A stretch of DNA of 46,910 nt from positions 1 through 46,910 of the forward strand of contig NZ_JAIBNX010000009.1 of assembly GCF_026130045.1 (NCBI RefSeq), written 5' to 3'. A program made the translations under genes and the position numbers. This DNA comes from Micromonospora sp. CPCC 205371 (GTDB taxonomy: Bacteria > Actinomycetota > Actinomycetes > Mycobacteriales > Micromonosporaceae). How positions within the stretch are numbered: the first letter of the stretch is position 1; every line of letters begins with the position of its first letter. Positions 16,801 to 25,310 of the stretch are shown piece by piece. The notes under the pieces were generated by a model. The model was not told where the DNA came from. It did not search any database and was given only the letters and a program-made list of their open reading frames with translations.

Positions 16801-19800
16801 ACGGCCGGGCCACCGAGACCTACGACGCCGACGGCAACAAGACGACCATCGAGTTCACGCCCCGCACCGGCGGTCCGCTGACCAAGGTGGTCACCACCAA
16901 CCCGCTCGGCCACGTCAGCATCGTCGAGGTCAACCCGAGCGGACAGCCCACCCGCACCATCGACTCCAACAGCCAGGTGGCCACCTTCGAGTACGACGCC
17001 TTGGGGCGCCAGCTCAAGGTATGGCACCCCGGACGGTCCACGACCCTGACACCGACCGCGGAGTACTCATACCTGGTGCGCAACAACGCCCCGACGGTGA
17101 TCACCACAAAGGCGATCAACGCCAAGGGCCTCTACACCACCAGCCACTCCATCTACGACGGCTCCCTGCGACTGCGCCAGACCCAGGTGCCCTCGCCCGG
17201 CGGCGGTCGCGTCCTCGCGGACGTCTTCTACAACACGCGAGGCGAGCCGTGGAAGCGCAACGGCGCCTACTACAACCAGTTCCCGCCGGACACCACGCTC
17301 GTCGCGCCGACCAGCGACGCTGACGTACCCGGCCAGACACGCTCCTATTTCGACGGTGCCGGACGGCTGACCGCGGAGGTGCTCTACACGTTCGGCGCGG
17401 AACGCCGGCGGACCAGCACCGCATACGAGGGCGACCGCGTGCACGTCACTCCCCCAGCCGGCGGCATCGCGACGACCACCATCTCCGACGCCAAGAGCCG
17501 CACCATCGAGCGGCGCGAGTACGCCAGCGGCAAGCCGACCGGCGCCTACGACGCCACCCGCTACACCTACGACAAGCGTGGCGCGCTGGCCTCCGTCACC
17601 GACCCCGCCGGCAACACGTGGCGGTACGAGCACGACCTGCGCGGGCGGGCGGTGCGGGTCGAGGACCCCGATCGCGGGCCCAGCACGGCGGTGTACGACG
17701 ACGCCGGCCTGCTGAAGTCCACAACGGACTCCCGCGGTGCCACGCTCGCGTTCGCGTACGACGTACTCGGGCGCACCACGGCCGTACACGAGGGTTCGCT
17801 GACCGGCCGCAAGCGCGTCGAGTACAAGTACGACACCGTGGCCAAGGGCGAGCTGAGCTGGACGGCCCGCTGGGAGGGCAACGACGCCTACACCACCGAG
17901 ATCACCGGATACACGTCGGACTACCAGCCGACCGCGAGCAAGGTGACGATCCCGGCGAGCGAAGGCGCGCTCGGCAGGGCGTACCTGTTCTCCTACACGT
18001 ACAACGCCGACGGCTCGCCCAACACGGTGACGATGCCGGCCGCCGGCGGGCTGGCCGAGGAGACCCTCACCTACGGATACAACGACCTCGGCCTTCCCAC
18101 CACGCTGACCGGGCTCAGCGGATACGTCGAGTCCACCGTGTACACGAAGTTTTCCGAGGTCGAGCAGCTCGCCCTGTCGACCGGCGGGCCCCGCCTCTGG
18201 CAGACCTACCGGTACGAGGACGGCACCCGGCGGCTCACCGAGTCGATCAGCCAGCGCGAGGCGTCCGGCCAGACCCAGGCGCGCGTGAAGTACGGGTACG
18301 ACGCGGCCGGCAACATCACGCGGATCGCCGACGTACCCGAGCACGCCACCGCCGACGTGCAGTGCTTCGCGTACGACCACCTGCGCCGGCTCAAGGACGC
18401 CTGGACGACGACGTCCACAGCGGACACCAGCTGCACCGCCGGCCCGTCGTCCACCACCGTGGGCGGCACGCAGCCGTACTGGCACACCTACGCCTACGAC
18501 AAGGCCGGCAACCGTACCAGCGAAATCCGGCACGCCACCACGGCCGGCGGTACCGATACGACGAGCCGGTACACGACACCCGAGGCCGGCGACGCGCGAC
18601 CGCACACGCTGAGCTCCATGACGCGCAGCGGCGCATCCGGTGCCAGGCTCGACGAGTACCGGTACGACGCTGCCGGAAACACCATCACCCGGAAGATCGG
18701 TGGCACCAGCCAGACGCTCGCGTGGGACCCCGAGGGGCACCTGTCATCCGTGACCGCCGAGGGTGCGGGCACCACCTCGTTCCTGTACGACGCCGACGGC
18801 AACCGGATGATCCGGCGCGAGCCGGCGTCCACCACCCTGTACCTGGGCCCGATGGAGCTGACCCTCAAGTCAGGTTCGGTGCAGGCCACCCGGTACTACG
18901 GCTTCGTCGGGCAGACCATCGCGGTCCGTGCCGGTGGCACACTGCGCTGGCTGGTCGGCGACCACAACGGCACCGCGCAGCTCTCCGTCAACCCGGACAA
19001 TCTCGCGGTCACCCGCCGGCGGTTCCTGCCGTTCGGCGAGGAACGCTCGAACGTCTCATGGGTAGGCGACAAGGGCTTCGTCGGCGGCACCAAGGACCCG
19101 ACCACCGGGCTCACGCACCTCGGTGCCCGGGAGTACGACCCGGCCACCGGCCGCTTCCTGTCCCTCGACCCGTTGATGGACAAGGCCACGCCACAACAGC
19201 TGCACGGGTACGCCTACGCCAGCAACAACCCGGTCACCTTCAGCGATCCCACCGGCCTGTGCAACTCGGACCTGTCCTGCGCGTACGAGATGTACAACAA
19301 GAACCCGGCCGCGTGGGACTGCTCGCTGGACCCACGGCCCTGCCCGAAGCAGTCGCCCGGCGCTCCCCCTCCGCCGAAGAAGCCGACGGGTCCAGACAGC
19401 AAAGACGTCGAAGAGGCCAAGAAGACCCAGAAGAAGTCGAAGGCCCAGGTGTTCTTCGAGGCCGCCGGCGACGTCGTCAAGGAGCTGATCCAGTACGACG
19501 ACATCCGCGACTGTATCGGCAACCTGAGCCTCGGCTCGTGCTTCTCGGTCCTGGTCAACATCATCCCCTGGACGAAGATCTTCAGACTCAAGAAGATCTG
19601 GAACGCGGTCGAACGCGGCATCAACGCGATCCAGGAGTTCGGCAAGAAGCTGGACTGGGCCAAGGGCGTCCTCAAGCGAGCCGACGAGTTCGCCGATGCG
19701 ATGCGAAAGTACGAAGACGACTTCGCCGACTGGACCGAGCGCATGAAGCGGTTCGAGGAAGGCATCGCGAAGGTCGACAACGCGCTGGAGAAAGCCGACG

Positions 19801-20615
19801 CCGTGGCATCCACCGCGGCGGCGGTAAGTAGTTGCCTAGGTAACAGCTTCACCGCGGACACCCGCGTGGTCCTGGCCGACGGGTCCACAAAACCCATCGG
19901 GGAGGTGAAGCTCGGCGACGTCGTGCTGGCGACCGACCCGGAGACGGGCCGCACCGCCGCACGGAAGGTGACCCGCCTGATCGTCGGCGAGGGCTACAAG
20001 AACCTGGTGGACGTCACGCTGGATGCGGGCGACGGGCAGCCGTCCACTGTGACCGCTACCGACGGCCACCCGTTCTGGGCCGCGGATCTCGCGCAGTGGG
20101 TCGACGCCGGCGACCTGGCGGCCGGCACGATGCTGCGCACCTCCGCCGGCACCTACGTCCAGGTCTCCGCCGTCCACGCGTACACCCAGCCGCAGCGGGT
20201 GCACAACCTCACCGTCGAGGACCTGCACACGTACTACGTGATGGCCGGAAACACGCCTGTTCTCGTCCACAACAACTCCTCGTGCCCGATCCATGGTCCC
20301 AGCGGTAACCCAACCGGCGATCCGGACCGTTGCACCTGCCCGAAGGGCGGGGCCAAACCGCCGAAGCGTGGCGGCCGCAGCGCCGAGGACACCCAGGCCG
20401 CCAACAACAACATCGAGTTCAAGACGATGGAGGGCTACCGGGTCGAGCGGGAAAAGCTCACCTCGAGCGCCGCCCAGAACATTACCAACTACATGAAGGG
20501 CACCTCGAAGCCCGGGCAGGACGCCACCGACGTGTTCAGTGGCACGCTCATCCTCGCCGGCGTCGCGTGGGCCGGTGTCCGCAACTGGTGGAAGCGGCGC
20601 AAGGGCAAGGGCTGA
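13884..20615 (+). CDS. RHS/YD-repeat protein with HINT autoprotease and C-terminal tip
   Basis: A 2243-residue secreted protein. Residues 1-27 are a signal peptide (LLCAVVAASLLNAGPASA). About 230-310 carry the SYPLRLPPAVGG... PSWVGEGFDL segment seen at the entry of actinobacterial RHS shells. Tyrosine-rich YD repeats fill about 950-1740. LGAREYDPATGRFLSLDPL (about 1747-1765) is the RHS core end. A helical charged linker follows (about 1800-1980), then a HINT domain from C1984 to H2129-N2130 (SFTADTRVVLADGSTKPI... TPVLVHN). The last 113 residues are the tip: a C-x2-H-x12-C-x-C cluster (C2134, H2137, C2150, C2152) and a hydrophobic helix with a KRRKGKG tail. The tip should be released by HINT cleavage; it matches no toxin I recognise. 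AGGGGG precedes the GTG. No immunity gene follows. Confidence 0.88.
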   Translation: MGGRRLGIQLLCAVVAASLLNAGPASAEPADRAYRPDDVRAEKSVEVKAHTGSGRPADTTDVVTGTPTVTWPAPATVEVAPGAAATKAVRLATARAARSTPAKVRVQVYDRATTAKAKVDGALVRLARADGSIAGGKVAVDLDYAGFRHAYGGDWASRLHLAVLPECALATPQAAACAPKPLKTRNDARTGRLSAEVDLPGAPKGAFARSAASGSTLIAALASPSGPNGSFAATTLSPSATWSAGGSSGDFSWSYPLRLPPAVGGTTPALALGYSSGSVDGRTASTNNQPSWVGEGFDLASGYIERRYKSCVDDIPGANNPKTGDQCWGTENATMSLFGSGSELIKDDATGVWRPKNDDGSRIELLQGAPNGDDNGEHWKVTTTNGAQFFFGLNRLPGWVAGQPETKSAWTVPVYGNHAGEPCHKATFAASWCQQAYRWSLDYAIDPSGNAVTYYYDTQQNHYGRNLNEAATPYVRGGHLIRVEYGLRAGAAYAPAPARVLFTLADRCIPGTVCDPAVPARWPDVPWDKRCDGTTCPDRTSPTFWTTKRLARIATQTWNGSAHTDLDSWTLNHTFPNPGDSSSAALWLESIVHTGHAGGTLSMPEINFDPVGLSNRVDGIEGLDPLYRQRIAAIHNETGGGIAVTYSARDCERDGPMPASPDTNTRRCQPVRWASEGVPEMLDWFHKYVVTQVTQRDYVTGAPDAVTSYEYLGDPAWHYDDEDGLVNAEQKSWGQWRGYSRVRTRAGWAPDNRVLSETLYFRGMDDDKLANGTRRDVWVTDSQGGRVEDHDRLAGVVRETIGYASDGGEALSPTINEPWMSAPTATRVRPWGTHHATMLDTGAVNTYAQVSGGWRRQRVEKSFDGHGIVTRVNDLGDMSTADDDQCSTFQYARDTGRWLLNLASEVKTVAKACGEPVSLPDDLLSQARTYYDGSATLGAVPGAGNPTKVEELAEQTATGTRYATVSRVVHDEYGRATETYDADGNKTTIEFTPRTGGPLTKVVTTNPLGHVSIVEVNPSGQPTRTIDSNSQVATFEYDALGRQLKVWHPGRSTTLTPTAEYSYLVRNNAPTVITTKAINAKGLYTTSHSIYDGSLRLRQTQVPSPGGGRVLADVFYNTRGEPWKRNGAYYNQFPPDTTLVAPTSDADVPGQTRSYFDGAGRLTAEVLYTFGAERRRTSTAYEGDRVHVTPPAGGIATTTISDAKSRTIERREYASGKPTGAYDATRYTYDKRGALASVTDPAGNTWRYEHDLRGRAVRVEDPDRGPSTAVYDDAGLLKSTTDSRGATLAFAYDVLGRTTAVHEGSLTGRKRVEYKYDTVAKGELSWTARWEGNDAYTTEITGYTSDYQPTASKVTIPASEGALGRAYLFSYTYNADGSPNTVTMPAAGGLAEETLTYGYNDLGLPTTLTGLSGYVESTVYTKFSEVEQLALSTGGPRLWQTYRYEDGTRRLTESISQREASGQTQARVKYGYDAAGNITRIADVPEHATADVQCFAYDHLRRLKDAWTTTSTADTSCTAGPSSTTVGGTQPYWHTYAYDKAGNRTSEIRHATTAGGTDTTSRYTTPEAGDARPHTLSSMTRSGASGARLDEYRYDAAGNTITRKIGGTSQTLAWDPEGHLSSVTAEGAGTTSFLYDADGNRMIRREPASTTLYLGPMELTLKSGSVQATRYYGFVGQTIAVRAGGTLRWLVGDHNGTAQLSVNPDNLAVTRRRFLPFGEERSNVSWVGDKGFVGGTKDPTTGLTHLGAREYDPATGRFLSLDPLMDKATPQQLHGYAYASNNPVTFSDPTGLCNSDLSCAYEMYNKNPAAWDCSLDPRPCPKQSPGAPPPPKKPTGPDSKDVEEAKKTQKKSKAQVFFEAAGDVVKELIQYDDIRDCIGNLSLGSCFSVLVNIIPWTKIFRLKKIWNAVERGINAIQEFGKKLDWAKGVLKRADEFADAMRKYEDDFADWTERMKRFEEGIAKVDNALEKADAVASTAAAVSSCLGNSFTADTRVVLADGSTKPIGEVKLGDVVLATDPETGRTAARKVTRLIVGEGYKNLVDVTLDAGDGQPSTVTATDGHPFWAADLAQWVDAGDLAAGTMLRTSAGTYVQVSAVHAYTQPQRVHNLTVEDLHTYYVMAGNTPVLVHNNSSCPIHGPSGNPTGDPDRCTCPKGGAKPPKRGGRSAEDTQAANNNIEFKTMEGYRVEREKLTSSAAQNITNYMKGTSKPGQDATDVFSGTLILAGVAWAGVRNWWKRRKGKG

Positions 20616-20647
20616 CGCTCCTGCTGGCGCAGCCGTGAATGTGCTTG

Positions 20648-20690
20648 CCTCCCGGATCGGCCCGGCCCACCGTCGGCCCGGTCCGGGAGG
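20648..20690 (+). terminator. Hairpin terminator after the RHS gene
   Basis: CCTCCCGGA near 20648 pairs with TCCGGGAGG ending at 20690, and the inner bases (CGG/CCG) extend the stem with two mismatches. It lies 33 bp after the RHS stop and before the likely start of the HNH gene, so it also argues against the longer HNH frame beginning at 20639. Confidence 0.55.
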
Positions 20691-20788
20691 TATCGCACGT
20701 AGGGACTATTTTCCGGTGTCGGCGTGTCGCGTCCGGCGTGGCGCCCGCGCGGGCAACGATCGCCGCACAAACGTACGAGAATCAATAC

Positions 20789-22027
20789 GTGCGGCAAACG
20801 TTGGAGCAGCTACGGGATGTCGCCGGCCAATGCGCCGACACCCCGGTCTGGTCGCTGCCCGACACCGACCTCATCACCGCCGTGCACACGGTGCACGACG
20901 CGGAGCAGATGCTCGCCGCGAGCAAACTCCACCTGATCCGCGAGATCGACGGCCGCAACCTACCGGTCGCGCAGCAGGCCGCCAGCACCACCGTCTGGCT
21001 CCGCGAACACCTCCATGTCAGCATCCACACCGCACGCCGGATCGTCGACCTGGCCCAAGCGATCGACCAACGCCCGATGCTGGACGCCGCGCTGTCCACC
21101 GCGACGCCCACCGTCGAACAGGCCCAGATCGTCGCCAAAACCGTCCACGACCTGGCACCCGAGGTCTCGCCGGATGTGGTGGACCTGGCCGAGAAGACCC
21201 TGGTCGAAGACTTCGCCGGCTGGGAGCCGGCCATCCTCCGCAAAGCCGCGCAGCGGATCCTGGCCCACGTCGCACCAGAGGTCGCCGAGGACGCCGACCG
21301 ACGCGCCGCCGAACGCGACGCCAAACGCGCCCAACAAACCCGAGCGTTCACCCTCACCAACAACGGCGACGGCAGATACCGCCTCACCGGCTGGCTCGAC
21401 GCCGAAGCCGCCGCCACCATCGACGCCGCCCTCGACCCGCTGTGCAAACCCGACGGCCAGCGGACCGCCACCCAACGCCGCGCCGACGCCCTCGTCGAAG
21501 TCTGCCGGTTGGCGCTGCGCACCACCCAGCTGCCGGCCAACGGCGGGGACCGGCCACAGGTCGTGGTCACCGTGCCCTACGACGTGCTGCGCCAAGAACT
21601 ACGGCACGGGCACCTCGACACCGGGGAACGGTTGAGCGCGCAGCAGGTACGGCGGCTGGCCTGCGACGCCCACATCATCCCCATGATCCTCGGCGGCGAC
21701 GGACAAATCCTCGACGTCGGACAATCCCGCCGGCTGTTCACCGGACCACTACGACGAGCACTCGTCGCACGCGACGGCGGGTGCGCGTTCCCGGGCTGTG
21801 ACCGACCACCACGATGGTGCGACGGACACCACATCACCCACTGGACGGCCGGCGGAAGGACCGCGCTAGACAACGGGGTGTTGCTGTGCGGGTATCACCA
21901 TCGGCTCATCCACCGCGGGGAATGGGAAGTGCGGATGGCCGACGACGGCAAGCCCGACTTCATCCCACCGACCTATATGGACCATGACCGCAGACCCCGG
22001 CGCAACATCTACCACCCGCGAACATAA
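20789..22027 (+). CDS. DUF222/13E12-type HNH endonuclease domain protein
   Basis: A 412-residue protein. The N-terminal two thirds is a DUF222 (13E12 repeat) region (LEQLRDVAGQCADTPVWSLP... KLHLIREIDGR... LREHLHVSIHTARRIVDLA). The C-terminus is an HNH nuclease: GCAFPGCDRPP, WCDGHHITHW, LDNGVLLCGYHHRLIH, with the zinc-binding cysteines and catalytic histidines present. These proteins occur in many copies in actinomycete genomes and their role is unsettled. The GTG at 20789 matches the usual N-terminus. It follows the RHS gene after a terminator, so it is probably an independent gene and not its immunity partner. Confidence 0.85.
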   Translation: MRQTLEQLRDVAGQCADTPVWSLPDTDLITAVHTVHDAEQMLAASKLHLIREIDGRNLPVAQQAASTTVWLREHLHVSIHTARRIVDLAQAIDQRPMLDAALSTATPTVEQAQIVAKTVHDLAPEVSPDVVDLAEKTLVEDFAGWEPAILRKAAQRILAHVAPEVAEDADRRAAERDAKRAQQTRAFTLTNNGDGRYRLTGWLDAEAAATIDAALDPLCKPDGQRTATQRRADALVEVCRLALRTTQLPANGGDRPQVVVTVPYDVLRQELRHGHLDTGERLSAQQVRRLACDAHIIPMILGGDGQILDVGQSRRLFTGPLRRALVARDGGCAFPGCDRPPRWCDGHHITHWTAGGRTALDNGVLLCGYHHRLIHRGEWEVRMADDGKPDFIPPTYMDHDRRPRRNIYHPRT

Positions 22028-22069
22028 CCTGGTTGACCGGTTCGACGATCGCCGCCAGCATGGGCTGCT

Positions 22070-22852
22070 GTGGATGGGCCCGCGTGGAAGCTGTTCGACC
22101 GTGTCGCCGACGACTATGACGAGGTGGCCCCCTTCTTCGCGCAGTTCGGTGCGGCGATCGTGGCTGTGTTGGATCCGCCCGTGGGCTGCCGCTTTCTCGA
22201 TCTGGGCGCCGGACGCGGTGCGCTGACCGGTCCGGCCCTTGAGCGCGGGTGCGTCGTGACGGCAGTCGACGCGGCGCCGGCGATGCTGAAGCGGCTCGCC
22301 ACGGATCATCCGGCCGCCACCACGTGCGTCATGGATGTCGAGTCGCTGGCGTTCCAGTCCGGGAGCTTCGACCTGGTCGCATCCTCGTTCGTCATCCACA
22401 TCCTCGACGATCCGGTCGCTGGGATCGCCGAGGCGTACCGGGTGCTGGCACCGGGCGGGCGGTTCGCACTTACCGGTGGCAGTGCTCGCACCAGCAACAG
22501 CGGCCCTCCTGCCCAACCGGCCTCGCTTGGCAGCCGCTTCAACGCGTTGTTCGCTGAGTTCGCCGCGTACCTGCCATCGGGCGGCAGCATGGGCACGCCG
22601 ATCGACTGCGCCGACCTGCTGGAGGCTGCGGGGTTCGTAGAGCTTCGGCAGGATGTCGTCGAGGTCGCCACCCCGTTCGCGGACCAGGCGATGCTGTGGC
22701 GTTGGGCGATGAGCCACGGCTATCGGGCGTTCATCGAAGACCTGCCGGACGAACACCGCCACGTTTTTCACCAGCGCGTGCTGGAGCTTCCGGACGACGA
22801 CCTGGTTCTGCGACGGGTCTCGGGCGTCTGGTCGGGCCGCAAGCCCGAGTAG
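22070..22852 (+). CDS. Class I SAM-dependent methyltransferase
   Basis: A 260-residue methyltransferase: WKLFDRVADDYDEVAPFF entry, FLDLGAGRGALTGPAL (motif I), VVTAVDAAPAML (motif II), FDLVASSFVIHILDDP and YRVLAPGGRFALTGG, the order seen in the UbiE/COQ5-like Methyltransf_11 group. The small-molecule substrate cannot be deduced. GTG at 22070 gives the expected N-terminus (MDGPAWKLFD). It starts 42 bp after the HNH gene in the same direction. Repeat copy B follows directly after the stop. Confidence 0.85.
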   Translation: MDGPAWKLFDRVADDYDEVAPFFAQFGAAIVAVLDPPVGCRFLDLGAGRGALTGPALERGCVVTAVDAAPAMLKRLATDHPAATTCVMDVESLAFQSGSFDLVASSFVIHILDDPVAGIAEAYRVLAPGGRFALTGGSARTSNSGPPAQPASLGSRFNALFAEFAAYLPSGGSMGTPIDCADLLEAAGFVELRQDVVEVATPFADQAMLWRWAMSHGYRAFIEDLPDEHRHVFHQRVLELPDDDLVLRRVSGVWSGRKPE

Positions 22853-22863
22853 CAACGCCAGCC

Positions 22864-22939
22864 GATCAAGGGAGATCTCATCGATCAAGGGCAAAGGCAC
22901 GCGGTTTTGAGATCGAATCACGTGCGTTCGCCCTTGATC
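22864..22939 (+). repeat. 76-bp hairpin repeat, copy B
   Basis: Same architecture as copy A: 19-nt lead, left arm 22883-22903, 15-nt loop, right arm 22919-22939, with 18 of 21 arm positions pairing. It begins 11 bp after the methyltransferase stop. The remainder to 23054 is degenerate GC-rich short repeats (GGCACGCCG-like). It lies between two convergent genes, a position compatible with a transcription end. Confidence 0.85.
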
Positions 22940-23054
22940 GGCGGCTAGGGCCCACCGCACGGCACGCCGGCGGGTACGGCACGCCGCACGGCACGGGGAG
23001 GGGCGCGGCGCCCGCGGGGAGGGACGGGGGTGCCCCTGCCGCTCGTGGTCGGCA

Positions 23055-23414
23055 TTAGGTTTCCAGGCATAGGCAGAAGGGGTGGCCGGCCGGGTCGGCG
23101 AAGACGCGAAAGACGTCGGCGCCGCCTGGCAGCCGGCGTGCGCCGAGTGCCACGGCTGCCTTTTCGGCCTCGTCGAGGTCGGGCACCATCACGTCGAAGT
23201 GCATCTGCTGCTGGACGTCGGGCGCCGGCCAGGTGGGCGCCGCGAAACCGGCAGCACGGGCGAAGGCGAGGCCGGGCTGGTCAGCGGAGATCCCGATGAC
23301 GACCCAGTCGCCCTCGTCCTGGACCCGGACCATGCCGAGCAGCTTCTCGTAGAACGCCGCTAGGCCCGACGGGTCTGGGCAGTCGATCACGATGCCGTGC
23401 AGTCGTCCGATCAT
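23055..23414 (-). CDS. VOC family (glyoxalase-like) protein
   Basis: A 119-residue single-domain protein of the vicinal oxygen chelate fold. RLHGIVIDCPDPSGLAAFYEKLLGM begins the first beta-alpha-beta-beta-beta module, and MHFDVMVPDLDEAEKAAVALGARRL... VFADPAGHPFCL is the second, ending in the typical GHPFCL signature. Members are isomerases, dioxygenases or resistance proteins; the reaction here is unknown. The ATG at 23414 is preferred to the 39-residue longer frame because the family starts there. CATGAT ends six bases before it and may be a leaderless -10. Confidence 0.85.
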   Translation of the reverse strand: MIGRLHGIVIDCPDPSGLAAFYEKLLGMVRVQDEGDWVVIGISADQPGLAFARAAGFAAPTWPAPDVQQQMHFDVMVPDLDEAEKAAVALGARRLPGGADVFRVFADPAGHPFCLCLET

Positions 23415-23823
23415 CACCGCATCATGCCCCGCCGGTATGACACCGAACGTCAGGTACAAAGCACCCGGGGCCGCCCCCCGGCAGTCGGCGGGGGCGGGGG
23501 GGCCATGGGGGGGATCAATCCGCTTTAACATTGCGCTCTATCCACGGGAACCAATCAGCAGACAAGCGTCGGGACACGCGACGCGATCGCGCTGGCGGTG
23601 CTGCAACACCGGCGACCACGCCATGACGGACTGCCGGCCGCGCTGGCCCGAATTCTGGCTCGCCCGCGGCGGGCAGCGGTGCCTAAACGGCGGCGCCTTC
23701 CCTCGCGCCGCGCGGCCACGCGGCGGCACGTCGGTTGGTCCAGCCGCCGACCCCGGGGCAGACCTGATGGCGGCGGCGCCCGATCGGGATTCGGTGGCCG
23801 GCACGCGGCGGTAGGGTGCGTCC
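23415..23823. other. Gene-free stretch between VOC and MmcQ genes
   Basis: About 409 bp with no frame I can support. It contains a G-tract of mixed G and C near 23480-23515 and one less GC-rich island (23518-23560). Short overlapping frames run through it without ribosome sites or recognisable motifs. The right edge holds a TAGGGT -10 for the next gene. Confidence 0.5.
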
Positions 23824-24222
23824 ATGGCGACGCTCAACGACGTGGCGCGGATGGCGGCGGATCTTCCCGAGGTCGTCGAGGGCGAGCGCAACGGCCAGCG
23901 CACCTGGTCCGTCGCCGGCAAGGTGTTCGCGTGGGAGCGGGTGTTCAGCAAGGCCGACATCAAGCGGTACGGCGACCAGGAACCGCCAGACGGGCCGATC
24001 CTCGCGACGCGGGTGGCCGACCTCGGTGAAAAGGAGGCGGTGCTCGCGGAGGGCCGGGCCGGCTTCTTCACGATCCCGCACTTCGACGGGTTCTCGGCCG
24101 TATTGATCCAGTTGAGTGCCGCCGACGATGAGAAGCTCCGCGAGGCGGTGGTCGACGGCTGGCTGGCACTCGCTCCGCCGGCGCTGACCCGGCGGTACCT
24201 CGAAACGCTCGATGGCACGTAA
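23824..24222 (+). CDS. MmcQ/YjbR family protein
   Basis: A 132-residue protein of the MmcQ/YjbR family (CyaY-like fold, often called DNA-binding; role unclear). Visible features are NDVARMAADLPEVVEGERNG, the central WSVAGKVFAWERVF, ILATRVADLGEKEAVL and GFFTIPHFDGFSAVLIQLS. TAGGGT ends six bases before the ATG, which suggests a leaderless transcript. The LacI gene starts nine bases downstream but has its own -10 overlapping this gene's stop codon. Confidence 0.85.
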   Translation: MATLNDVARMAADLPEVVEGERNGQRTWSVAGKVFAWERVFSKADIKRYGDQEPPDGPILATRVADLGEKEAVLAEGRAGFFTIPHFDGFSAVLIQLSAADDEKLREAVVDGWLALAPPALTRRYLETLDGT

Positions 24223-24225
24223 ACT
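24220..24225 (+). promoter_or_regulatory. Leaderless -10 overlapping the MmcQ stop codon
   Basis: TAAACT spans the TAA stop of the MmcQ gene and ends six bases before the LacI GTG. This matches the spacing of other leaderless starts in the window. No clear -35 is visible. Confidence 0.5.
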
Positions 24226-24231
24226 GCGCGC

Positions 24232-25275
24232 GTGACGGCGAACGGCGCGAGTGCGGCACGACGCGGACGGCGCCGGGGCGAGTTGACGGTCGCCGCGATT
24301 GCCCGGCTCGCGGGCGTGTCGGCGCCCACCGTTTCCCGGGTGCTCAACGGCCGGTCCGGGGTGGCGATCGAGACCCGCCGGCAGGTCGAGGCGCTGCTGC
24401 GCGAGCACGGATATCGCCGGCCGAGCACGATCGCACCGTCGGCCGCTATCGAGGTGGTCTTCTACGGGCTCGAGGGCCACCTGGCCATCGCGATCATGCG
24501 CGGTGTGGAGGCGGTCGTCCGGGAGCACGAGCTCGCGGTCGGGTTCACCGACGTGGTCGGCCGGGCGTCGGCCGGGCGCTCGTGGGCCGAGCAGTTGCTG
24601 GCGCGCCGCCCCGTTGGGGTGATCGCCGTGCACTCGGCCTTCACCGTGGAGCAGCACGCGCTGCTCGCGGCGGGTCGCATCCCGCTGGTGGCGCTCGATC
24701 CGACCGGGGAGCCGCAGCACACCACCCCGTCGGTCGGCGCGGCGAACTGGAACGGTGGCGTCGCTGCCACCCGGCATTTGCTGGAGTTGGGACACCGGCG
24801 CATCGCCGTGATCAGCGGCCCGGCACGGTACCTGTGCGCCCGCGCCCGCTTGGAGGCGGCCCGAGCGGTCCTGGACACCGCGGGCGTACCGCTCGACGAG
24901 CGCCTCGTGCGGACCGGGCGGTTCTTCTTCGAAGACGGCTTCGAGCTGGGCCGCGAGCTGCTCAGCCTGCCCGAGCGGCCGACCGCCATCCTGTGCGGTG
25001 ACGACCTGCAGGCGCTCGGGGTCTACGAGGCGGCCCGCCAGCGCGGGCTCACGATCCCCGACGACCTGAGCGTGGTCGGCTTCGACGACATGGAGTGCAC
25101 TCGCTGGTGCGGGCCGCCGATGACCACCGTGCGGCAGCCGTTCGACGAGATGGGCGCGGCAGCGGCCCGGCTGGTGCTGTCGCTGGCGGCGGGCGACGCG
25201 CACGAGCAGTCCCGCATCGAGCTGGCGACCACGCTGGTTGTACGCGGCAGCACGGCACCGCCTCACCGAAACTGA
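24232..25275 (+). CDS. LacI-family transcriptional regulator
   Basis: A 347-residue repressor. The helix-turn-helix is LTVAAIARLAGVSAPTVSRVLNGR (about residues 19-42), with hinge TRRQVEALLREHGYRR. The periplasmic-binding-protein-like sensor follows: EVVFYGLEGHLAIAIMRGVE, GVIAVHSAF, HRRIAVISGP, TAILCGDDLQALGVYEAARQ, and DLSVVGFDDMECTRWCGPPM with the C-terminal TTVRQPFDEMG. Sugar-responsive repression is expected. The downstream esterase, arabinofuranosidase remnant and nearby GAAACGTTTC palindrome suggest a xylan or arabinoxylan regulon (inference). Confidence 0.9.
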   Translation: MTANGASAARRGRRRGELTVAAIARLAGVSAPTVSRVLNGRSGVAIETRRQVEALLREHGYRRPSTIAPSAAIEVVFYGLEGHLAIAIMRGVEAVVREHELAVGFTDVVGRASAGRSWAEQLLARRPVGVIAVHSAFTVEQHALLAAGRIPLVALDPTGEPQHTTPSVGAANWNGGVAATRHLLELGHRRIAVISGPARYLCARARLEAARAVLDTAGVPLDERLVRTGRFFFEDGFELGRELLSLPERPTAILCGDDLQALGVYEAARQRGLTIPDDLSVVGFDDMECTRWCGPPMTTVRQPFDEMGAAAARLVLSLAAGDAHEQSRIELATTLVVRGSTAPPHRN

Positions 25276-25279
25276 CCCC

Positions 25280-25289
25280 GAAACGTTTC
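25280..25289. promoter_or_regulatory. LacI-type palindrome GAAACGTTTC
   Basis: A perfect 10-bp palindrome with a central CG, as in many LacI-family operators, begins five bases after the LacI stop. A second, imperfect palindrome with core TTCGAA lies at 25338-25354. Autoregulation or control of the esterase is inferred. Confidence 0.45.
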
Positions 25290-25310
25290 AGAGCCGTCTT
25301 CGCAGGTAGA

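Noticed and set aside
17067-18740. Leftward frame of about 550 residues inside the RHS gene
   Set aside because: Antisense of the YD repeats; glycine/valine/arginine-rich with no motif or ribosome site.
20639-20788. N-terminal extension of the HNH protein, or a small immunity gene for the RHS tip
   Set aside because: The stretch contains the terminator hairpin, has no ribosome site and does not match the family N-terminus or any immunity family.
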